DNA of 64,000 nucleotides from Mycolicibacterium confluentis (GTDB lineage Bacteria > Actinomycetota > Actinomycetes > Mycobacteriales > Mycobacteriaceae). Positions within the stretch are counted from its first letter, which is position 1. Each line of letters begins with the position of its first letter. The notes below the pieces were generated by a model, which was not told the DNA's origin, did no database searches, and saw only the letters and a list, made by a program, of their open reading frames with translations. The stretch lies in assembly GCF_010729895.1 (NCBI RefSeq), contig NZ_AP022612.1, forward strand, positions 5,394,001 through 5,458,000, given 5' to 3'. Positions 16,245 to 24,140 of this stretch are shown in pieces. The translations under genes and the position numbers were made by a program.

Positions 16245-16526
16245 TCAGAATTTTCCCTTCGCGACCTCCCGCAAAGCGTCCTTGACCAGCTCGGCCTCGG
16301 CGAGCAGGCGCTTGAGGCGCGCGTTCTGCTCACGCAACTCCTTGAGCTCTTTGGCGGCGTCAGTGTCCATGCCACCGTAGGAGCGGCGCCAGTTGTACAA
16401 CGTCGCCGGCGACACCTCCAGCTCCGCGGCGATCTGCTCGCCGGTCTTGCCTTCGGCAGCCAACTCATCGGCGCGGCGCAACTTGCGCACGATGTCCTCC
16501 GCGGAATTCCGCTTCCGACCAGCCAT
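16245..16526 (-). CDS. IS3-family transposase OrfA
   Basis: A 93-residue protein. It has a helix-turn-helix (TGEQIAAELEVSPATLYNWR) followed by a leucine-zipper coiled coil (ELKELREQNARLKRLLAEAE), the usual OrfA layout for DNA binding and multimerisation. Its end, KGKF-stop, contains the -1 frameshift heptamer that leads into OrfB. Confidence 0.9.
   Translation of the reverse strand: MAGRKRNSAEDIVRKLRRADELAAEGKTGEQIAAELEVSPATLYNWRRSYGGMDTDAAKELKELREQNARLKRLLAEAELVKDALREVAKGKF
16251..16257 (-). other. Programmed -1 ribosomal frameshift heptamer G GGA AAA
   Basis: On the minus strand the OrfA frame reads AAG GGA AAA TTC TGA. G GGA AAA fits the X XXY YYZ slippery pattern exactly, and a -1 slip continues as ATT CTG AGC in the OrfB frame. 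This is how IS3-family elements make the OrfAB transposase. Confidence 0.75.
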
Positions 16527-16563
16527 ACGTTCATCGTCCCTTCTCGCCCTACATCGGGCTACA

Positions 16564-16587
16564 GGACTCTAAAACTGGTTGGACTCA
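16564..16587 (-). repeat. IS3 terminal inverted repeat, upstream (orfA) end
   Basis: This is the partner of the repeat at 15340. Read on the minus strand it starts TGAGTCCAACC and lies about 38 bp before the orfA start. Confidence 0.8.
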
Positions 16588-16738
16588 GTCAGTGGGAACA
16601 CGCCAATGCGCCACGATGCCGCTGTGCACCGAGATTCCCAGGCTTAGATCACCCGAATAGCCCTGAGCCTCCAGCACTGCCAGGTCGTGGGCGAAGTGCC
16701 ACCACCGCCGCCATATTGTTCGGGGATCGAGCAGAGAC
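16588..16738 (-). pseudogene. N-terminal fragment of an acyl-CoA dehydrogenase
   Basis: The minus-strand frame reads LCSIPEQYGGGG, then after a one-base shift AHDLAVLEAQGYSGD and LSLGISVHSGIVAHW. These are the familiar N-terminal helices of acyl-CoA dehydrogenases ahead of the FAD site. The fragment is cut at the IS3 end at 16587, and the remainder of the gene is not on the other side of the element. It is a dead remnant. Confidence 0.6.
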
Positions 16739-16905
16739 GTAGTCCGATGATGTCGTCATCGGTTCGTCGGCGGGCGGCCAATGCTGCAGCGGATGACTCC
16801 AACGCCCAACGGAGGTCTAGAGCATCATTCAGGTCCTCACCCATCGCGGCGGCGAGCTTCTTGATATCGGTCGAGATCTCGCCCCGGGCGAAACCGTCGC
16901 GCTTC
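16739..16905 (-). pseudogene. Fragment of a GntR (FadR-type) regulator, FCD domain
   Basis: The minus strand encodes GEISTDIKKLAAAMGEDL followed by DALDLRWALESSAAALAAR, the start of the FCD effector domain of FadR-type GntR regulators. The frame runs without a stop into the acyl-CoA dehydrogenase fragment, so a deletion has fused two gene pieces. No helix-turn-helix part remains. It touches the 3' end of the symporter gene. Confidence 0.55.
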
Positions 16906-16906
16906 C

Positions 16907-18205
16907 TCAGTCGGCTTGATCGGCAGCTGCCATGGCGGCGCTGTACTCCGTGATGTCGATCTCCTCGGCCTGAACGACCTTGGTGCCGTTGTAGACATCG
17001 CGATCGATCTCGTCGTCGGCGTTGGCGACAAGCATCGCCACGAAGGTGTCGCCGTTGACGTTGAGGAACGTGCGGAAGATGCCGGTGAACCAGTCCACGG
17101 CGATCAACAGCCCCACCGCCTCGAACGGCAGGCCCAGCGACGTGGCGAGGAACATCGCCACCACCGGGAAGCCGCCGGGGACGGTGATGGTCCCCATGTT
17201 GAGCAGGATCGCCAACCCCATCCCTAGTGCGATCTGGCCGAAGCTCAGCTGGATGTCGCCGGCCTGCGCCAGGAACATCACGACGATCATGTAGTTGAGC
17301 ACGGCCCCGTAGGAGCCCATGGTCAAACCGAGCGACAGCGTGAAGTTCGCGACCTTCTGACTCACCCCCACCTTCTCCACGGTGTTCTTGAGCACCGTCG
17401 GGAAGGTGACCGCCGAACTCGTCGTCGTCACCGCAATCACCGTCTGTTCGGCCAGCTTGCTGGGCAGCTTCCACGGGTTCAACCGGGTGCGCACGGCCAC
17501 GACCACCACGAACAGGGCGAAGAGGATCAGCACACCGAGCAGGGTGGTGCCCAGGTACTTCAGCGCGGTCGTCACCACCGAGAAACCCACGTCGCCCGCC
17601 ATGTTGGCCAAGAGGCAAAAGACGCCGATCGGCGCGATGTACATCACCAGTCGGATCATCGTCAGCACGATCTGCTGGATCTGGTCGATGAACGAAAGCA
17701 CGGTGGTGTCACCGGTTTTGGCGACATGGGTTCGCAACGCGATGCCGAACAGCAGCGAGAAGACGATGATCGGGACCATCGTGGCCGTCGACATTGCGTC
17801 AAAGATGTTGGTGGAGACGAAGTTCAGCAGGGTCTCCTGCCAGCCCAGCGCCTTGCTCGCCGACTCCTCGAGGCTCGGATCGACCTGTTCGGTGTACACC
17901 ATGCCGGCGCCGGGGCGGAACACACTGCTGAGCAGCCAGGCCAGCAGGGCGGCGACGAGCGAGAACCCGAGCATCCATTTGACGGTGCGCAGGGCGATCC
18001 TGCCGGTGCCCGCACCGGTCATCGACCCGGTGGCCACGATCACCGAGGCCATGACCAGCGGCACAATCGACATCTGGATCAGGCGGATGAACATGTCGCC
18101 GATGAACTTCAGATTGGCCGCCCACTCGCCAACGGCCAAGCCGAAGAGGATTCCGGCGATCGCGGCGACGCCGATCTGCAGGGCAGGGTGTCTGAGCGCC
18201 TTCAT
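16907..18205 (-). CDS. Dicarboxylate/amino acid:cation symporter (DAACS family)
   Basis: A 432-residue inner-membrane protein with the DctA/GltP fold. It has eight hydrophobic helices plus re-entrant loops, the Ser-rich motif TTTSSAVTFPTVLKN (HP1), and NMGTITVPGGFP with the cation/substrate-site NMxGT-like segment. The family takes up C4-dicarboxylates, glutamate or related acids with Na+ or H+. No regulator is intact beside it; the adjoining GntR fragment may be what is left of one. The 186 bp upstream to 18392 shows no clear gene. Confidence 0.9.
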   Translation of the reverse strand: MKALRHPALQIGVAAIAGILFGLAVGEWAANLKFIGDMFIRLIQMSIVPLVMASVIVATGSMTGAGTGRIALRTVKWMLGFSLVAALLAWLLSSVFRPGAGMVYTEQVDPSLEESASKALGWQETLLNFVSTNIFDAMSTATMVPIIVFSLLFGIALRTHVAKTGDTTVLSFIDQIQQIVLTMIRLVMYIAPIGVFCLLANMAGDVGFSVVTTALKYLGTTLLGVLILFALFVVVVAVRTRLNPWKLPSKLAEQTVIAVTTTSSAVTFPTVLKNTVEKVGVSQKVANFTLSLGLTMGSYGAVLNYMIVVMFLAQAGDIQLSFGQIALGMGLAILLNMGTITVPGGFPVVAMFLATSLGLPFEAVGLLIAVDWFTGIFRTFLNVNGDTFVAMLVANADDEIDRDVYNGTKVVQAEEIDITEYSAAMAAADQAD

Positions 18206-18391
18206 GCAACAGGAACTTAGATCGGTGCCACTACGGCGGTATGCCGCTCAGGTGAAAGCCCCGTTACCGCAGTCTCTAATTTGGGACTGCTTCGGTGTTT
18301 CCGAAGCAGGGTGGCCCCACAGCCCACGTTTCGCGGCCCGCGCCACCCCCGGGCCCGGTGGATCTGCTCAGTGTTTCGCTTCGGCAGCGCC

Positions 18392-19156
18392 TCAGAACCG
18401 CACGTGAAGGTCGTTGCTGACGAGTCTGCGCACTCCCCAGAAGTAGGTGAGCAGCGGCATGGTGCACCAGAGCACGTTGATGAGGACGAACTTCACCCAC
18501 ATCTCCACCGGCGACGACATGCTCTCCAGATTGTTCGCGATCTCGGTGCCGAAATAGACGGCAGGCAGGGTCACTTCGACGATCATGCCGGCCATGATCA
18601 GCGACAACTGGTTGCTGGTGAAACGCCTGCCGTTTCGGAAGAACTGGAAAAGCGCGTAGGCCTCGAAGATCCCGACGAACAGTGCGATCCATTCCATGCA
18701 GATGATGAGGGGGTCGCCGGTCAGGTAACGCGCGTCGCCACCGAGCAGGATGGGCGCCCACATGTACGTCCACAGCGCGCCGTTCTCGACGCCCTCGACG
18801 ATCTGATCGAAGAACAGCAGCCACGGAAGTTCCCAGATGAAGCGCGGGATCAGTGCGATGAAGACCCACACGATCACCATCGCGCCCAAACTGTCGCCCC
18901 GCGTCCAATCCCGGCGGTCTCCGACCCGGAGCCAGGGCAGTGCGAGCGCGGTCACGAAGCAGCCGACCACGACGACCACCATCACCGTCGAGGCGACGGG
19001 CTGCGGGACCCCCGCATGAGTTTCGAGATACCAGAACACCGGGTGGATCGCGAAGAAGAAGGCAAGCACTCCGAAGAGCGACTTCTGCAGTGAGGAGAAT
19101 CCGCGGCGTTCGGGCGCCTCCCCTGCGTCGCCGTGTTTGATCGACGTCTCTGTCAT
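18392..19156 (-). CDS. Polytopic membrane protein of unknown function
   Basis: A 254-residue protein with about six membrane segments (for example FGVLAFFFAIHPVFWYL, VASTVMVVVVVGCFVTALAL, WIALFVGIFEAYALFQFF and FVLINVLWCTMPLLTYFW). Charged and aromatic residues inside the membrane part (PRFIWELPWLLFF, EVTLPAVYFGTEI) recall EXPERA/emopamil-binding-like proteins, but this is only a resemblance. ATG 19156 is chosen because GGAGG stands 9 nt upstream. It is divergent from the TetR gene at 19609 with an ATCAC/GTGAT palindrome between, so it is probably repressed by that TetR. Confidence 0.8.
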   Translation of the reverse strand: MTETSIKHGDAGEAPERRGFSSLQKSLFGVLAFFFAIHPVFWYLETHAGVPQPVASTVMVVVVVGCFVTALALPWLRVGDRRDWTRGDSLGAMVIVWVFIALIPRFIWELPWLLFFDQIVEGVENGALWTYMWAPILLGGDARYLTGDPLIICMEWIALFVGIFEAYALFQFFRNGRRFTSNQLSLIMAGMIVEVTLPAVYFGTEIANNLESMSSPVEMWVKFVLINVLWCTMPLLTYFWGVRRLVSNDLHVRF

Positions 19157-19258
19157 GAGCGCTGGCCTCCGCGTCGAGGTTCTCGCCGACCGGACCGTCC
19201 GGCCCGGAGACGGATGGAACTGCGTCTGCGTCGCAGTAGCACCGAACTCTCGTTTTAT

Positions 19259-19270
19259 ATCACGTGTGAT
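19259..19270. promoter_or_regulatory. Candidate TetR operator between the membrane-protein and TetR genes
   Basis: A perfect inverted repeat, ATCAC-GT-GTGAT, flanked by AT-rich TATA-like bases on both sides (19257-19277), in a 452-bp intergenic region that otherwise has no gene. The AT-rich context would suit a promoter overlapping the operator. Confidence 0.5.
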
Positions 19271-19608
19271 GTTATAACGGTCGGTAGTTTTTCGGACCAA
19301 AAGGACGCGCGACGCCTGAGCCACCGGCAACGCGCTCAGCATGTCGGCGGAGAGGTGCTGTCTGCCAGCACTGTTGAGACACCACTCGTTTACAGGAAAC
19401 GTCATCCTCACTTGTCAGCCCCCCGACGGATCGTGACCATGCGCAACCCATTCCGGCCTTTCCACGCCGGGCACGAATAGGATCGACGCGTGCGGCTCCT
19501 GTTCACCACCCCATTGACAGCGCACCGATGGCCGCTTCCCGGCGGGCATTCGGAGCGCCCCAGCCGCCACATCGACATACCGCTGACGCCGGCCCGAGCC
19601 GCGAACCG

Positions 19609-20280
19609 ATGACGGCCGATCAACCTCGCGGTTCCACGCCACGACGCAGCCGGCACAGAGGTCAGGAACGCGCCGACCGCACACGCGAACTGGTCATCGA
19701 GGAAACCATCAGATGTATCCGCGAGGAAGGCTTCTCCGCGGCCAGCACCCGACACATCATCGAACGCGCCGGCGTCAGCACCGGCGTCGTTCAATACCAC
19801 TTCGGCGACCGCGATGGTCTGCTCACCGCTGTCATCGACCACGCCGTCACCACGCTGATCACCTCGATCAACGATCTCGCCGACGAAGTCGAAGGCATCA
19901 AGGACACCGAGGAGCGCATGCGCGCACTCACCGATGCCGCCTGGAGGGTCTTCCTCAACCCTGCCAGCCTCACCGCGATGGAGATATTGATCGCGACCAG
20001 ATCACTGCGCTCCACGCTCGGCATGGAGCAACTCGCCAGCCTGCAACCAGGACTGGAACGCATCGCTTCACTCATCGGCACACCCTCACCCCACGCCGCC
20101 GCGATCACCGACCTTCTCTGGGCAGCACCCCTGGGTCTCATGGTCGGCCAAATGGTCAGTGACGCTCCCCTGCCAACGGACCCCCAACGTCACGCCATGG
20201 CACAGCTGATGATCGACCACCTGAGGGTCAACGCGACCGACGCCGCGAAGCGCCGCCGAAAGGCTCCCGGCCAACGCTGA
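19609..20280 (+). CDS. TetR-family transcriptional regulator
   Basis: A 223-residue regulator with an unstructured Arg-rich N-terminus and the helix-turn-helix FSAASTRHIIERAGVSTGVVQYHF. The all-helical effector domain is rich in Leu and Met. ATG 19609 is preferred, though the frame is open to 19528. It is likely to regulate the divergent membrane protein at 18392. The 245 bp after it (20281-20525) has no convincing gene. Confidence 0.9.
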   Translation: MTADQPRGSTPRRSRHRGQERADRTRELVIEETIRCIREEGFSAASTRHIIERAGVSTGVVQYHFGDRDGLLTAVIDHAVTTLITSINDLADEVEGIKDTEERMRALTDAAWRVFLNPASLTAMEILIATRSLRSTLGMEQLASLQPGLERIASLIGTPSPHAAAITDLLWAAPLGLMVGQMVSDAPLPTDPQRHAMAQLMIDHLRVNATDAAKRRRKAPGQR

Positions 20281-20525
20281 TCTGGGCTGTGGGCGGTGGC
20301 CTGAATTCCGCCACTTGTTGAGCGCTCCAAACCGCCACGGATCTGCCCGAAGGCGATCCCTCACTGCCGCAAACGTGGTGGTCCCCGATTTCATCGCCAA
20401 CGCCCGCCAGCTCGGTGAAGAGGCTTCCACCCACACCAGTCGACCTCTTCGGGGGTCCCGGTGAGATGGCTGCGCATCGATGGACGATCTCGCCACTGCG
20501 GCTGGCTCATGGGCTGGCGGGACGG

Positions 20526-21341
20526 TTACATCGCCTGCTGTTCGAACGCGTGGTGGACGGTGCGCAGGGTCGCGTGGAAACCGAGCCGGCGTGCCAGCGC
20601 ACCGTCCATCTGCAGATGCCAGGGATGTTCCAGCGGCTGCGACGACGGGTCCATGTCACCGCCGGCAATCGCGACCAGTTCGTAAAGCGACGTCGGCGCC
20701 TCGTCGGTGATGTTGACGATATGACCGTCGAATGCTCCGATGAGCGCGAGGCGGGCCGCGGCCGCGACGTCGCGGTGATGGATGAGGCTCATCCGCTGCG
20801 CTGGATGCAATCCGGCGTTCGCGGCGTGCCCCTGTAACGCTTCCAAGTGTCCATCCCCGTCGCCGTAGACGAAGCCGTAACGCTGGATCGCCCAGGTCAA
20901 ACCACCGCTGCGCAAAGCATTCTCGGCAGCGAGCTTGCTCGCCGGGTACGCCTGCGTCGGGTCGACAGTGTCGTCCTCGCGGCCCGGACGCGGGCCATCA
21001 ACGTCGTAGACATGCGCGGTGCTCGCCATGATGAAGCGCGCATCGGCTGCGTGCTCCTGCACCGCGGCAATGAGATTGGCGGTGCCATCGCGGTTCGCCT
21101 TCCAGATCAGGTCAGTGTCAGTTGTGCGAAACACCGCGGCAAGATGGATGACTGCGTCGACACCGCTGACTGCCGGTGCGAGCGATTCGACATCGGAGAG
21201 GTCTCCGATCACCTCCGTCACACCGTGAGACACCGCCCCGGGTCGACGCACCAGAGCACGGCAGTCGTGGCCGTCTGCAACAAGCTGTGGCAGCAGGCGG
21301 GCACCTACCAGACCGGTCGCACCGGTCACCAAGATCTTCAT
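20526..21341 (-). CDS. NAD(P)-dependent epimerase/dehydratase-like (extended SDR)
   Basis: A 271-residue extended SDR. It has the cofactor motif VTGATGLVGARL, AVIHLAAVFRTTD, an active-site Ser/Thr in MASTAHVYD, and YPASK with the catalytic Tyr and Lys. RALVRRP suggests NADP(H). The substrate, sugar nucleotide or flavonoid/sterol-type alcohol, cannot be told. It begins 2 bp after the MarR-type gene and is co-transcribed with it, so it is presumably the target of that regulator. Confidence 0.9.
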   Translation of the reverse strand: MKILVTGATGLVGARLLPQLVADGHDCRALVRRPGAVSHGVTEVIGDLSDVESLAPAVSGVDAVIHLAAVFRTTDTDLIWKANRDGTANLIAAVQEHAADARFIMASTAHVYDVDGPRPGREDDTVDPTQAYPASKLAAENALRSGGLTWAIQRYGFVYGDGDGHLEALQGHAANAGLHPAQRMSLIHHRDVAAAARLALIGAFDGHIVNITDEAPTSLYELVAIAGGDMDPSSQPLEHPWHLQMDGALARRLGFHATLRTVHHAFEQQAM

Positions 21342-21343
21342 GA

Positions 21344-21796
21344 CTACTCCATTCCTTCACGTTGTTCGAGTCGCTCGGTCGCGGTTCGCAGCACCCGTAT
21401 CGCGGTCTCGATGTCATCGGCGTCGATGCCGTCGAAGGCGACCGCATGTATCTGGGTCAGGTCTGGCAGGTCGCGCCACAACGCTTCCCCAACATCGGTG
21501 ATGCGCAACATCTTCTGTCGCTGATCAACGCTGTCGGGGATCTGCTCGACGAGCCGCTTGCGCACCAGGGCGATGACGACTGCGCTCAGCGTCGCCCGTT
21601 CGACCTGCAGGATGCGCTGCAGATCCCGTTGCCGGGTGGGTCCGGCGTTCACGAGTTGATACAGCACGTACCACTGAGTCGCCCCCAGACCGAAGGGCCG
21701 CAGCGCGTCCTCCATAGCGGTACGCCCTGCGAGGTAGCACCGTTTGGTCCACGCACCGATCGTGTCGTGCCGAGCGGAGCCAATTTTGTCAGCCAC
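21344..21796 (-). CDS. MarR-family transcriptional regulator
   Basis: A 150-residue winged-helix regulator: GATQWYVLYQLVNAGPTRQRD, then the recognition helix RATLSAVVIALVRKRLVEQ and the wing DSVDQRQKMLRITD. I chose GTG 21796, with CATTAT 7 nt before it (leaderless), because it gives the normal family length. The frame is open to 21859, but that start would place two operator palindromes inside the coding region. The gene leads a two-gene operon with the epimerase-like SDR. Confidence 0.85.
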   Translation of the reverse strand: MADKIGSARHDTIGAWTKRCYLAGRTAMEDALRPFGLGATQWYVLYQLVNAGPTRQRDLQRILQVERATLSAVVIALVRKRLVEQIPDSVDQRQKMLRITDVGEALWRDLPDLTQIHAVAFDGIDADDIETAIRVLRTATERLEQREGME

Positions 21797-21823
21797 CTGA
21801 CAAATAATGTCTGCCACCAGACA
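21786..21823. promoter_or_regulatory. Tandem palindromic operators at the MarR promoter
   Basis: Two perfect inverted repeats share the same CCAC centre: TTGTCAG/CTGACAA at 21786-21803 and TGTCTG/CAGACA at 21808-21823. Their centres are 21 bp apart, two helical turns, so two dimers would bind on one face. They cover the likely -10 element and start codon, which fits autorepression. Confidence 0.7.
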
Positions 21824-21991
21824 AAATGTCAACCCCGGGCGCTCACCCCCGGGTGACACCGTTGACCTTCCCCACGCGCCCCACCGTCGTGGCCGGCTGG
21901 GTCAAAACCCCTTCCACCCCCGCTGAGCCCCGACCTCGGCCTCTCTGCGACTTCAGTGCCGCTTCGCTCGCCTAGGTCTAGCGTGAGCGGA

Positions 21992-22357
21992 ATGGGTTTG
22001 TTCAGTCACGAGGAGTTCCGGGACCCCGCCGACGGTGCGGGTGGTGGCGCCAGTGGGGTCGTTGAAAGAGTCCGGGCCGCTGAGGTGAGCGAGTACGGGG
22101 TGGATGAACCCGCGGTCGTGGGTCCGGGGTTGCCGCCTGAGGATGGTTCGTGCGGTCAGTACGCGGTGCAGTTTCACGTGTCTACGTCAATGCTGGTCGG
22201 GCTGAACCGTATTGCGCGAATGCGTGGGGTGAGCGTGCCGGAGGTATGCCGGCAGGTGATCGGTGTGTTCGTTGCCCAGCAGGAGGGTGAGCTGGGCGCA
22301 TTGCTGGCTGCCGAGGCCGAGGCGGCTGACTACCGGCCGAGTTTGGGTCAGGCGTAG
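21992..22357 (+). CDS. Hypothetical protein with a possible ribbon-helix-helix-like C-terminal part
   Basis: A 121-residue protein I do not recognise. The N-terminal half is Gly/Ala/Glu-rich and probably disordered. The C-terminal half (about 60-105) reads QYAVQFHVSTSMLVGLNRIA then RGVSVPEVCRQVIGVFV, a beta-strand plus two helices as in ribbon-helix-helix DNA-binding proteins. TAGCGT stands 8 nt before ATG, so the mRNA may be leaderless. No partner gene is adjacent. The 242 bp that follow (22358-22599) hold nothing certain. Confidence 0.5.
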   Translation: MGLFSHEEFRDPADGAGGGASGVVERVRAAEVSEYGVDEPAVVGPGLPPEDGSCGQYAVQFHVSTSMLVGLNRIARMRGVSVPEVCRQVIGVFVAQQEGELGALLAAEAEAADYRPSLGQA

Positions 22358-22599
22358 TCGCGCCCGCCCTGCGTTGGCGCTGTCCGCGCCTCGCTCTTTT
22401 CCGCAGTCGAAAATTACGCTGCGCCACAACACAGCCCAGTGGTCTGTCCGCGTCGGCGAACGCACGATGCGTCATGCGGTTCTCCATGGGCCGTTTCCTC
22501 ACTTGGTCCCACACCTCGCGGGGCACCGTGACATCCGCGTGGTCGATCGTGAGTTCTGCGCCCGGGAACGTGGGGGCATAGCCCATGTCCGACAGCGAC

Positions 22600-23394
22600 T
22601 CAGGACATTGCCCCGATGACCACGTCAGTGAAGTCGAGGATCATGGCCGCAACCAACCCGGGGTATTCGACGTGCAGCCAGTGGCCGCCCCTGTCGATGA
22701 CCTTGACGTTGGGATCTGAGAAGCGCGGGCTGATCGTGTCGACGAGTTGCTCGGTGACGATCGCGTCGGCGTTGCCGGCGACAATGAGGACCGGCCCACG
22801 GTACGCGCTCGGGGCGGACCCATCGGGCACCCCGGTGTTCCACAGATCGGCGTAGTGGGCGGTGGCGCGGGGTGTGGCGGCGGCGCCGACGTCGGTGAGC
22901 CGGTCGAGCTGTTCCTCGCTCAGATCCGGTGACATCTCCGCCCGCAGGCGGCGCTGGGCGACGCGGTCACCGCCGAGCGCGGCGAAAGGCGCGACCGCCT
23001 CATCGGGCAACCGAGTGCCGCCGAGGGGCACGGGCGTGAGCAGCACCAGCCCGCGAACGCGGTCCTGCTGCCTCGCGGCGAGCAGTTCGGCGACCTGCGC
23101 GCCGAAGCTCTGCCCGACCACGATCACCGGCCCATCGATCTCGGCCAGGACCTGGGCCGCCTCGGCGGCAAGGGCGGGCAACGTCGGACCGCCGGCTGCG
23201 GCAATCGAATCGCCGCGGCCACCGAATCCGGGCAGGTCGTAGCGGACTGCGCCCACCTCGCCCGACACGGCGTCGACTACGTCGTCCCACACCGACGCAT
23301 CGTCGAGGAAACCGTGAATCAAGAGCACTGTGGGTGAGCCGGCCGTGGTCGCCGGCGTGTGGGTGACACGGAACCCGTTGCGCGACTGCGTCAT
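22600..23394 (-). CDS. Alpha/beta hydrolase
   Basis: A 264-residue protein. It has the oxyanion motif LLIHGFLDDASVWDDV, nucleophile elbow VVGQSFGAQ, the acid in VAGNADAIV, and catalytic His in DRGGHWLHVEYP. There is no signal peptide, so it is cytoplasmic. ATG 23394 overlaps the flavin reductase stop (ATGA). It is the last gene of a four-gene minus-strand operon that also encodes another hydrolase and a metallo-beta-lactamase-fold protein. The substrate is unknown; an ester or C-C hydrolase of a degradative pathway would fit. Confidence 0.9.
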   Translation of the reverse strand: MTQSRNGFRVTHTPATTAGSPTVLLIHGFLDDASVWDDVVDAVSGEVGAVRYDLPGFGGRGDSIAAAGGPTLPALAAEAAQVLAEIDGPVIVVGQSFGAQVAELLAARQQDRVRGLVLLTPVPLGGTRLPDEAVAPFAALGGDRVAQRRLRAEMSPDLSEEQLDRLTDVGAAATPRATAHYADLWNTGVPDGSAPSAYRGPVLIVAGNADAIVTEQLVDTISPRFSDPNVKVIDRGGHWLHVEYPGLVAAMILDFTDVVIGAMS

Positions 23395-24110
23395 TTCGTG
23401 AGCGCTTTCGTGGCTCCCGACGGTGACCACTCGCCGGTGTCGATCGGTGAGTAACCGGTGTCGTGCCCGTCCAGTCGGACCGCGCGCTGGGTGCCGGCCC
23501 GTTCCAGCACCTCGTCCGGCAGCGGTGTGGTGAAGATGTTGTCCACCAGGGTGTACTCGCCAGCGAGGCGGCCGAAAACGCCGAGGGCGCCGACGTCGAT
23601 CCGGCCGTTGGGCAGGTACAGGTCGTCGCGCACATGGATCCGCACGACCCGCCCCCACACCACGTGGTCTTCCGGGGGCACCGGGATGATCCGGTCGACG
23701 ACGCACTCGAAGGAGATCGGCGCACCGGCGATGCGCGGAGCGGAAATGACATCCGATGCGGCCCGGTCCAGGCCCAGCGCCTGGAACTCGTCTACGTCGG
23801 AGTCGAATTCGTAGGCCGAGCGGTGCACGGCGTCGGCCTGCCCGATGGACGCGAGGTTGACGACGAACTCACCGGTGTCACGGATGTTGACGAAGGTGTC
23901 CTTGAGGGTCACTCCGTCCGAGCGCGGCTGCAGGCTGATCGACAGCACCGGCGGGAATCTGCCGACGACGGTGAAGAATGAGATCGGCGCGATGTTGCCG
24001 ACGCCGGAGGTCGAGGCGGTGCTGACCCAGGCGATGGCGCGGGGCAAGACGCTGCCGATGAGGAGTTTGTAACTCGATGTCGGATCCAGGTCGGCGGGAT
24101 CGATGATCAT
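23391..24110 (-). CDS. Flavin reductase-like FMN-binding split-barrel protein
   Basis: A 239-residue protein. SYKLLIGSVLPRAIAWVST and NIAPISFFTVVGRFPP are the FMN-binding strands of the flavin reductase-like domain, followed by VNLASIGQADAVHRSA. Such proteins supply reduced FMN to two-component monooxygenases or act directly as oxidoreductases. No partner monooxygenase is in the operon. The stop overlaps the start of the next hydrolase. Confidence 0.88.
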   Translation of the reverse strand: MIIDPADLDPTSSYKLLIGSVLPRAIAWVSTASTSGVGNIAPISFFTVVGRFPPVLSISLQPRSDGVTLKDTFVNIRDTGEFVVNLASIGQADAVHRSAYEFDSDVDEFQALGLDRAASDVISAPRIAGAPISFECVVDRIIPVPPEDHVVWGRVVRIHVRDDLYLPNGRIDVGALGVFGRLAGEYTLVDNIFTTPLPDEVLERAGTQRAVRLDGHDTGYSPIDTGEWSPSGATKALTK

Positions 24111-24140
24111 GGTGGTTTCCTCTCGTGTGGTCTCGGCCGG

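Larger units (their letters stand above)
15340..16587 (-). mobile_element. IS3-family insertion sequence, apparently intact
   Basis: A 1248-bp element bounded by imperfect 24-bp terminal inverted repeats (15340-15363 and 16564-16587, outermost bases TGAGTCCA). It holds the two overlapping reading frames of an IS3 transposase, with a -1 frameshift site between them. Both frames are open and the DDE residues are present, so it may still be active. The bases just outside the ends do not match, so there is no target-site duplication. Confidence 0.88.

Noticed and set aside
20281..20525. Possible remnant of a Glu/Leu-type dehydrogenase (VVVPDFIANA) in the gap after the TetR gene
   Set aside because: Only about ten residues resemble the family and nothing continues on either side; chance is likely.
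22182..22586. 134-codon minus-strand frame after the hypothetical gene
   Set aside because: The first 50 residues look fairly protein-like (GYAPTFPGAELTIDHADVT), but the rest is Arg-rich and overlaps the 21992 gene. Could be a remnant; not supported enough to list.
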